This document shows, in pieces, positions 55,601-64,000 of a DNA stretch of 64,000 nt. The number at the start of each line of letters is the position of its first letter. The first letter of the stretch is position 1. The position numbers and the translations under genes were made by a program. Source of the DNA: Stenogyne calaminthoides. Lineage: Eukaryota > Streptophyta > Magnoliopsida > Lamiales > Lamiaceae. Under the pieces are notes generated by a model. It had not been told where the DNA came from and made no database searches. It saw only the letters and a program-made list of their open reading frames with translations. The DNA is taken from NCBI GenBank assembly GCA_037126765.1, contig JBBCBC010000022.1, forward strand, positions 16,211,758 to 16,275,757. The letters run 5' to 3'.

Positions 55601-58561
55601 GGGACAGCGAACTGGTGAGACTTGTAGATAGCTTCAAGAGTTTCTGAAATGGTATTATAATCAGAAAACTAACACCCGAGTTAAAAGTTATGGCCAAAAC
55701 AGTTTTCACCATCTATTGGCGAAAATACCAATGGCCGTTGTTAGATCCTCCATCCGACATTGCACATCCTTGCTATCAATATTTCAATAAGAACAAGCAA
55801 AACCTTAGTACAGTGATCTATGAAAAAAAATGCCAATACTACCCACACTTATTATGTGGTGGGAAAAATGATTACAACATCACACTACGGTTGCAATAGA
55901 GAAAAATTTTATAATATTATTCGGTGGGTTAAATTTAAATGGACGGCGAAGCTACGACACTTGTAGATAACTTCAAGATGTTTCTTAAACTGTATTATAA
56001 TAGGAAAACGGACAATCGAGTCAAAAGTTACGACCAAAACAGATTTTACCATCCAATGGCAGAAACCCCAATCGCCGTTTCCAGAACCCCATCCGACATC
56101 GCCCATCCTTGCGATCAAAATTACAACAAGAACAAGCAAACCCAATCGCGATTTCCTAATCCTCCTTCTGAACCCACCCTTGCGATCAAAATTACAACAA
56201 GAACATGAAAAGCCCTGCCACAGTGATCTATGAAAAAAAAATGTCTATACTACTCACACTTATTATCTGGTGGGAAAAACGATTACAACATCACATTAGG
56301 GTTGGGATAGAGAAAAATATTATAATATTATCCGATGGGTCAATTTTAGAGGGAAGCTATGAGACTTGTAGATAACTTTAAGACGTTTCCGAAACGGTAT
56401 TATATTCCTGATAACGGACGCCCGAGTCAAAAGTTAGGGCCAAAACAGTTTTCTCCATCCAGTAGCTAAAACCCCAATCGCAGTTTCCAGATTCTCCATC
56501 CGACATCGCCCATCCTTACGATCAAAATTACAACAAGAACAAGAAATACCCTATTACAGTGATCCATGAAAAATAAACGCATATATAACCCACAATTATT
56601 ATCTGGTGGGAAAAACGATTACATCATCACACAAGGGATACGATAGAGAAAATATTATAATATTATTCGGTTGGATAGTTTTAGAGGGATGGCGAAGCTG
56701 TGAGAATTGTAGATAATTTCAAGAAATTTCTGAAAAGTATTGTAATTGGAAAATGGACACCCGAGTCAAAAAGTTATGGCCAAAACAGTTTTCACCATCT
56801 AATGGCCAAAACCCCAATCGTCGTTTCCAGATCCTCCATCCGATATCGCCCATCCTTGCGGTCAAAATTACAACAGGAACAAGCAAAACCCTACCATAAT
56901 TTTGTATGAAAAAAAATACCTATACTTCCCACACTAATTATCTGGTGGAAAAAATGATTACAACAACACATAAGGGTTGCGATAGTAAAATTTATTATAA
57001 TACTATCCGCTGGGAAAGTTTTAGAGGGAAGATGAAGCTATGAGACTTGTAGATAACTTCAAGACGTTTCTAAAATGGTATTATTATAGAAAAACGGACA
57101 CCCGAGTCAAAAGTTATGGCCAAAACAATTTTCACCATCCAATGGCCAAAACCCCAATCGCCGATTCCAGATAATCCATCCGACATCGCCCATCCTTGCG
57201 ATCAAAATTTCAACAAGAACAAGCAAAACCCTAATATAGTGATCTATGAAAAAAAATGCCTATACTACCCACACTTATTATCTGGTGGAAAAAACAACTA
57301 CAACATAACACTAGGGCTGGGATAGAGAATAATATTATAATATTATCTGGAAGGTTAATTTTAGAGGGAAGCTATGATACTTGTAGATAACTTCAAGACG
57401 TTTTCGAAATGGTATTATAATAGGAAAACGGACACCCGAGTCAAAAGTTATGGCCAAAACAGTTTTCACCATCCAATGGCCAAAAACCCAATCGCGATTT
57501 CCTGATCCTCCATCTGACCCCACCCTTGCGATCAAAATTACAACAAGAACATGCAAAGCCCTGCCATAGTGATCTATGAAAAAAAATGTCTATACTACTC
57601 ACACTTATTATCTGGTGGGAAAAACGATTACAACATCACATTAGGGTTGCGATAGAGAAAAATATTATAATATTATCCGGTGGGTCAATTTTAGAGGGAA
57701 GCTATGATACTTATAGATAACTTTAAGACATTTCCGAAGTAGTATTATATTCTTGATAATGGACGCTCGAGTCAAAAGTTAGGGCCAAAACAGTTTTCTC
57801 CATCCAATGGCTAAAACCCCAATCACAGTTTCCAGATCCTCCATCCGACATCGCCCATCCTTACGATCAAAATTACAACAAGAACAAGCAATACCATAAT
57901 ACAGTGATCCATGAAAAATAAACGCATGCATATACCACCCACAATTATTATCTGGTGGGAAAAATGATTACATCATCACACAAGGGATACGATAGAGAAA
58001 ATATTATTATATTATTCGGTTGGATAGTTTTAGAGGGATGGCGAAGATGTGAGAATTGTAGATAACTTCAAGACATTTCCGAAAAGTATTATAATTGGAA
58101 AACGGACACCCAAGTCAAAAGTTATGGCCAAAACAATTTTCACCATCTAATGGCCAAAACCCCAATCGTCGTTTCCAGATCCTCCATCCGACATCGCCCA
58201 TCCTTGCGGTCAATATTACAACAAGAACAAGCAAAACTCTACCACAGTAGTGTATGAAAAAAAATACCTATACTACCCACACTAATTATCTGGTGGGAAA
58301 AAATTATTACAACAACACACAAGGGTTGTGATAGAGAAAAATATTAAAAAATTATCCATTGGGTCTGTTTTAGAGGGACGACGAAGCTGTGAGGCTTGTA
58401 GATAACTTCAATACGTTTCCGAAATGGTATTATAATAAAAAAATGGACACCCGAGTCAAAAGCTAATGCCAAAACAGTTTCACCATCCATTGACCAAAAC
58501 CCTAATCGCCGTTTCCATATCCTCGATCTGACATCGTCCATCCTTGCGATAAAAATTACAA
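52695..58561. repeat. Satellite array, block 4
   Basis: Landmarks at 52949, 53283, 53622, 53961, 54301, 54541, 54878, 55220, 55556, 55895, 56306, 56642, 56981, 57321, 57651, 57991 and 58330. Spacing is mostly 330-342 bp, with one short (240) and one long (411) unit. It ends at AAAAATTACAA, where LINE 2 begins. Confidence 0.95.
55895..58561. repeat. Second higher-order satellite repeat, four monomers, about 1347 bp
   Basis: Variant markers recur with a 4-monomer step: GAGGGAAGCTATGA plus ACTTTAAGAC and TATATTC at 56349-56407 and 57697-57752; AGGGATACGATAGAG plus GGTTGGATAG at 56634 and 57983. Landmark pairs 56306/57651, 56642/57991 and 56981/58330 differ by 1345-1349 bp. The copies are more diverged than those of the 1476-bp repeat. 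Confidence 0.8.
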
Positions 58562-58641
58562 TGGCATCCGACGACCCTTGCCGCTGTTTTGTTTGATCAT
58601 CACGACCCCCCCGGTCTATCACGCTATCGATCTCTAAATCA

Positions 58642-60141
58642 ATGGCATCCACTCTCTCCCATGCAGACCTCATTGCGCAGGTTCGCTCCAAAATCCTTGC
58701 GGACCTCCCGGAGTTCAGAGATTTTCTTGGCCATAAGGCGGCCGCCTCCACACAGCACACTGACCCACGGACGCGGCCCGCTTCACACCCATACCTACTG
58801 GAAAACAATCACGATTAGCCGTCCTCCTCCCACGCTAGGGTTTTCCCAAGCCCTAATGTCGTCGTCAACGATAGGGTTCCACAAAACCCTAATTTTCATG
58901 ATCTGGGATCACGCTTTGAGCCCGCCGGAACCGGTTACCCGCTGAGTTCCGGTCCTACGGGTATCTTTCATCCGCCCAATCCTGACTCTACATATCGATA
59001 CTCTTTTTTGGATATTGTTGGCTCTTCTTTTTTATTGCAGGCACTATCACCCCCCCTTCTATGGGGTCCAATTCGGGAATTGCGAGGCACCTACTGCAAC
59101 CGCTCTGAACTAGGGAAGCTGTGTAACATCCGTATTTACACAGCAGATGGGTATTTCTCCATTGCCTCCCTCCTTTTACTCTTTTTGCACCCCTACGGCT
59201 TCTGGCGTTTCTTCTGATCTTTTGCAGGTGAATGCTGTTCCGGGTCCCCGATTCTCTACACGGCCGGTGACCTCCTTTCGGTTACCATCAATGACCAAAT
59301 TCACTCACAGGGGGTACTGAACAACAAACACACGCTCATTGGTCGTATGTTTTTCGTCGTTAAGGAACGGCCTTCCTCCACCGCCTCTCTTCATGTCGCG
59401 TTCAGTAAATTATGGAATGTTGCTGGAAATTGGACAATAGCCCCGCCTGGCAGAGGATACTTCCACATAACCATTGAGAATGGCCCTGAACGGAAGCGTA
59501 TCTTTACTCAACGTAGTTGGAAATCAGATTATGGAACCTTGAGACTACAACGTTGGTCTCCGGAGTTTAACCCTTACAAAGTTTGCTCATCTATGGTCCC
59601 CATGTGGATTCGCATCAATGAACTCCCTTCCGAATACTTCTATGAGCCAATTGTCCGCACCCTAGCAGAGGCCACCGGTCCACGTCAAAGAAATTTACTG
59701 CATTATGCCCGGGTTTTGGTAGAACTTGATTTGAAGACTCCCCGGGAATACAACATTATGTTTGAACGCACAGGATTTTGCTCGATCACCACTATCGGAT
59801 ACGAGCACATACTAGATTGGTGCTCAAATTGCAATATGACTGGTCACTGTACGGAATCTTTCCGTGCTCACCTGGGACCGCAGCGTGGCCGACCTGCTGG
59901 TACTGCCAATACCCCGCACAAACCAGTTCCTACACAGACCTGGGCGACTAAGACTACTGCGGCCCATGTCTCGTCTGTTCCGCCAAGCACATTGACCACT
60001 GCCTCGGGGCCTCAGCAGGAAGCCTCCCTGCCCATTTTGGTACATGTCGGCCCTCAAGCCATAGACTCCGCATCCTTGGCCACACAGATACCGAAATACA
60101 TGCTAGCTTTTACTCTACCCCGGTATCACCATCCGTCCTAA
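58642..60141 (+). pseudogene. LINE 2 ORF1 (DUF4283-like, zinc knuckle)
   Basis: The likely start is the ATG at 58642 (MASTLSHADLIAQV), open for 58 codons to a TAG at 58816. Frame changes lead through 58840-59220 to the main piece (59347-60141). That piece has the DUF4283-type region, with GNWTIAPPGRGYFHI, RIFTQRSW, LRLQRWSPEFNP and VPMWIRINELP, and then a zinc knuckle CSNCNMTGHCTESF in which the last Cys is Phe. A Pro/Thr-rich tail follows. The DUF4283 part actually begins upstream in the same frame (about 59265). The family protein binds element RNA. The stop and shifts make this copy non-functional. Confidence 0.8.
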
Positions 60142-60439
60142 GATAATTTTGCAATCCCGGAATCGACTAATGCAATGGTTCTGGCTACACCTACATCAAT
60201 TCCAGCCTTCCCTACTGTAACGACTCGATGGGGGAAAAAGCAGGATCCTATTCCTGTTTGGGACTACAACACCCGACAACGTGCAAAGCTGGTAATGCCT
60301 CACCTCAAGTGAATGGGGCCACAAAACCCTACCAGAGGAACTACGTACTGAATACCGCCCAAGGCAACTCTGAATTGCATCACATCGGGTCCTGGGCGGC
60401 CGAGTGTGAATATTTGCAGCCAAAGCACGGCTCCACCGC
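60142..60439 (+). other. LINE 2 ORF1-ORF2 region
   Basis: About 300 bp with no convincing frame. It is probably the decayed C-terminus of ORF1 and the intergenic part. Confidence 0.5.
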
Positions 60440-63400
60440 TTGTTCTCAATGAATATTATTGCTTGGAATATCTGCGGTCTAGGGAATGACCACACTAGAA
60501 ATTCCCTTAAGGACCTTTGCCGACGTCACTCTCCGACGTGGCTTGCTTTTTTTGAACCCAAGGTACTCACTTCTACCATTCCACACCGACTCCTATCTTC
60601 GGTGGATTTACAACTTTTTGCGGAAAATGCGCACTCCCCCGATGCGCCCCAATATTTGGATTTTTGGCCGCGCTGCGGCCCTGCACCATGCTACGGTCAT
60701 AGCTTCCTCGGATCAATTCATTCAATCCACTATACTGAGGTTAAAACCTCCTATGTCTTATGTTTCGTCCATGCCCACTCTTCCTACATTCGGTGTCAGA
60801 TTCTTTGGGCGATCTTCTACCTCTCACTTCAGACAATCTTTGCGTCATTGGTGACTTTAATGTGACTCTAGGGACACACGAAAAATCTCGGGGATCTACT
60901 AACCCTACTCGACCCACCTTAAACTTCATTCATTTTCTCTCTGACTCACAATTGCTTGACATCGATTCCACAGGCTCAACTTTCACATAGATGTCGAGAA
61001 GACCAGATATGATCATGGCAAAATTGGACCGTGTCATCGCCAATTTGGGTTTTCTGGACCTTTGGTCCTCCCTCAGCCTACTGGTTCTACCGCGATTTAA
61101 CTCGGACCACAGCCCCCTCCGGTTACTACTCTGTACTCCCGGTGCTCCGGCAGCTAAGCCTTTCAAATTCCTTTCTATGTGGTGCCTCCATGAGTCATAC
61201 TATTCACTAATCTAGGACTCTTGGCTCCGTCAAGGCCTGGGAGACCCTATATCTAGAGTTATGTCAAAGATTTGATGCCTCAAAGCTCTCCTCAAGACGT
61301 GGAATGGAGATACATTTGGCAATGTATACACAGACATCGACGAGACTTATCGCAACTTGGCGGATATTCAGCTTGATATTAACCTCCACTGGGACTCTGA
61401 AGAACGCTTCAATGCAGAAATCAAAGCAACTGGCCATCTCAACTCTTTGCTTCTTCATCGAAACACCATGCTCTCTCAGAAAAGAAGGCGACACTGGATG
61501 AAAGATGGCAATCGTAACTCATCCTTCTTCCATCGTATACATGGGATCCGGAAAACTCAAAATGTGATCCCTGCCCTCCGCATCAACGATGTCCTCACTA
61601 TCGATCCGATAGCAATCGGCAACCATGTGCTTGAGTTCTACACGGACCTCTTTAGTGATCACTCCCACCCTCCGCTGGATCTCTCTTTTCTGGCAACGAT
61701 CATCAGCCCTTCAGTCTCAGAGGCAGAGAATTTCAGTCTTACTGACATCCCTGAGGAGGACGAGATAAAATCAGCAGCCTTTGAACTCTCTGCTACCAGC
61801 TCCCCCGGCCCGTACGGCTTCACAGGGCAATTCTACCAAGCATCTTGGGACATCATCAAACAGGACATTGTTGCTGCGGTTCACCATTTTTATACCTCTT
61901 TCCACATACCAACTGGTCTGAATGCAAACCTGGTCACCCTCATACCCAAAAAGGCTAATGCAATGAACATCACTGATTATAGGCCGATCTTCATGGGCAA
62001 TTTCCTTTTCAAGATTTTTACTAAGATCTTTGCCACTCGTCTCAGGAGAATAGAACATTCCCACCTTTCTCCTGGTCAATTTGGGTTCGTCCCTGGACGT
62101 CACATACAACACTGCATTTTGCTTGCCTCAGAAGGTATTAATTGCCTGGACATGGGTGTCTCGGGTAACATGGCGATTAAAATCGACATCACAAAGGCCT
62201 TCGACACGATCTCTTAGCTCTTTCTTCAGGAATCCCTACGGTGCATGGGTTTTTCTTTGAGATTCATTTCCATGATCACGCACATCCTCAACTCGGATAG
62301 GCTCTCCGTCCTCATCAATGGAGTGCCCCACGGGTTTTTCTCAAGTTCAAGAGGGGTCCGACAGGGAGACCCTCTCTCCCCTTTACTGTTCTGTCTGGCT
62401 GAGGACGCCCTCGCCCGTTATCTGGAAAAGGCTGCTTCAAACGCGGAAATCACTTTCCACCGCCGCCTCCCGTTATTCACTATATGTTGACAACATCTTA
62501 ATCTTCATGCAAGGAACAGCCTATAATTGCACTAAGTTAGCGTCCATTCTCCAGCACTATGGGATGCTTTCGGGTAAGATTTACAACCCAGCCAAATCAA
62601 AGGTCATCTTTAGCGATAAGATTCTGCCCCGGACTCGTGCTCTCTTCCGGTGTCTAACTACTATTACTGAGGGTTCCCTCCCTCTCGACTATCTCGGTGT
62701 CCCTCTTTACATGGGAGCTCCCCGCCGTACACATTTGGTGGGAATTGTAGACTCGGTTATTGTTAAATTCAGCAGATGGAAGGGCTCGTCCCTTTCTTTT
62801 ACTAGTCGGGCTTGTCTCATCAACAGTGTGATTGCAGCCTCCCTGGTCCATTCTATGCTCATATACCGTTGGCCACGGTCACTCATTACCAAATTAGAGC
62901 AGGCGATACGCAATTTTCTTTGGTCGGGCGACATTCTGAAGAAAGGCACGGTGCGTGCCGCTTGGAAGAAATGTTGCTCACCCATTAAGCATGGTGGGCT
63001 CGGTATACGCCCCATTAAGGGTTCCAACTAATGAGGCATATGTTTGTAAGTTTGTTTGGGATCTTATGGGCCGCTCCAACCCGGCCATGGAACCCTTCAC
63101 TCTCGTTACTTTCTCCCTACTGGATTTCCCCGTTCTACGGTCCGAGTCTCTTCGATCTGGAACGGCATACGTCGACATCTGCCCCAGCTTCAGGCAGGGA
63201 GCCAATGGATTATAGGAGAACACTCGAACGTCCAATCTTAGGAGGACAACTGGCTCGGATACGTCATTGCAGACCGATACACATTGCGAATCACATTCGT
63301 CAGACTCTCACTCTAACGATCAAGGACGTTCTTTATGACGGGATTTGGCATTTCAATGAAATCTTCTTCGCACAGTTCCCGGGTATTGTGGTCGACATCC

Positions 63401-64000
63401 TCTGACTCCCGATCTCTCGTACGGGGGATAGGCGGGTATGGCCTGGCTCTACTGTACTCTATCCTCTCGGGAGGCATATACTCTCCTCCGAGATCCCTCT
63501 CTTTCCGCCGGCTGGGCGAACTGGATTTGGGCTCCTTTCATCCCGCCATGCCGATCGATTACTATTTGGCAGGCACTTTTAGGAAAGCTCCCTACCTCGG
63601 TAGCTTTGGCACGCATTGGTATCTTCGGCCCTACATTCTGCCCTCTCTGTATGCAGGGCCCGGATGAGATGGACCACTTCCTGGCCTTCTGCCCGTTTAC
63701 AGCACGACTTCTTGCAGAGCTTGGCATACTTTTTGATGTCACACTTATTACGGATCTAGGCTTCTTGACATCTTTTTACAGGCGACCAGATGCAACTTCA
63801 TCAAATATCTTACAAACATATGGCGTCTTGCTTTTATTACCATGATATGGGTCCTGTGGAGAACTCGTAATGATGCTCGTCAGAAAGAAATTTCACCCTC
63901 TTATCAAAGTGGGATGACTCTTTTTATCACCCCAGGGAGACTGACATCTTGCGTCGACTCCGTATTTGAGGGGTAGCCCGTATAACCTCGGTCCCCATTG
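60440..64000 (+). pseudogene. LINE 2 ORF2 (endonuclease, reverse transcriptase, zf-RVT), incomplete
   Basis: The endonuclease starts at MNIIAWNICGLGN (60452), with FFEPKV as the Glu motif, a shift near 60655, then GDFNVTLGTHE, KLDRVIANLGFLD and SDHSPL (60760-61215). The RT part (61357-62217) has DGNRNSSFFH, SSPGPYGF where SPGPDGF is usual, LIPKK, QFGFVPGR and KIDITKAFDTIS, then TAG in place of the usual Trp. RT continues in other frames with GVRQGDPLSPLLF (62245-62490) and an active site reading YVDN (62483-62494) instead of Y-x-DD. Then come SLPLDYLGVPL, RACLINSVIAASLVHS and the zf-RVT domain with GKLPTSVALARIGIFGP ... CPLC ... MDHFLAFCPF (63438-63845). The family enzyme nicks target DNA and copies LINE RNA; this copy cannot. 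Confidence 0.85.

Larger units (their letters stand above)
58562..64000 (+). mobile_element. LINE 2: L1-type plant LINE, 5' end to within ORF2, continues past the window
   Basis: Begins at the satellite boundary and reads ORF1 (gag-like), a short spacer and ORF2 (endonuclease, RT, zf-RVT). It is the same family as LINE 1: IYRWPRSL, AWxKCC, GGLGI, WxPFIPPCRS and GKLPT are shared. At least seven frame breaks show an old copy. The 3' end is not in the window. The GC-rich composition contrasts with the AT-rich satellite. Confidence 0.88.

Overview
This is a plant nuclear window that looks like repeat-dense heterochromatin, probably pericentromeric. I found no host gene, rRNA or tRNA gene, and no prokaryotic signature. 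Almost everything can be assigned to (i) a tandem satellite with a monomer of about 340 bp, (ii) long Ty1/copia retrotransposons of a Sirevirus-like (SIRE/Maximus) type, (iii) L1-type plant LINEs, and (iv) one isolated LTR-like insert. The plant assignment rests on copia elements primed by initiator-Met tRNA, LINEs with DUF4283-like and zf-RVT-like domains, and telo-box motifs. The species cannot be named from the sequence.

Layout. 1-311 and 15072-16542 are the two halves of a plus-strand LTR (D), split by complete minus-strand copia element A (312-15071, LTRs about 2.1 kb, target duplication TTACA). Satellite fills 16543-29201 and 52695-58561. It is interrupted by a 5'-truncated LINE (19129-21066), an LTR-like insert E (23308-24552) and the nested copia pair C/B. 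Element C (29202-52694, minus) is inserted in satellite. Element B (33034-46750, minus, target duplication TGCAT) is inserted inside C, between C's pol and its extra 3' gene. A second LINE of the same family starts at 58562 and runs off the right edge.

Each copia element reads, in its own sense, LTR - PBS - gag - pol (protease, integrase, RT, RNase H) - spacer - additional ORF (aORF) - polypurine tract - LTR. Exceptions: C has lost protease and integrase. All coding regions carry stops or frameshifts, so none looks autonomous now. The aORF is present in all three elements. It has a conserved N-terminal domain, an acidic low-complexity middle and a coiled-coil C-terminus, and is the least explained protein here. 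In A a TATA-like box and a telo-box lie just before its ATG; in B and C comparable motifs are more loosely spaced.

Insertion order: satellite first; then D, C, E and the LINEs; then A into D and B into C. The satellite shows higher-order repeats of 1476 bp and about 1347 bp.

A caution on sequence quality: part of the window (28238-29200 most clearly, also 13080-13120, 14190-14215, 14450-14860 and parts of 29202-31100) has lost nearly all CAG/CTG trinucleotides relative to sister copies, with recurrent replacement patterns. This looks more like a methylation-linked sequencing or assembly artefact than random mutation. Boundaries in those stretches are approximate.
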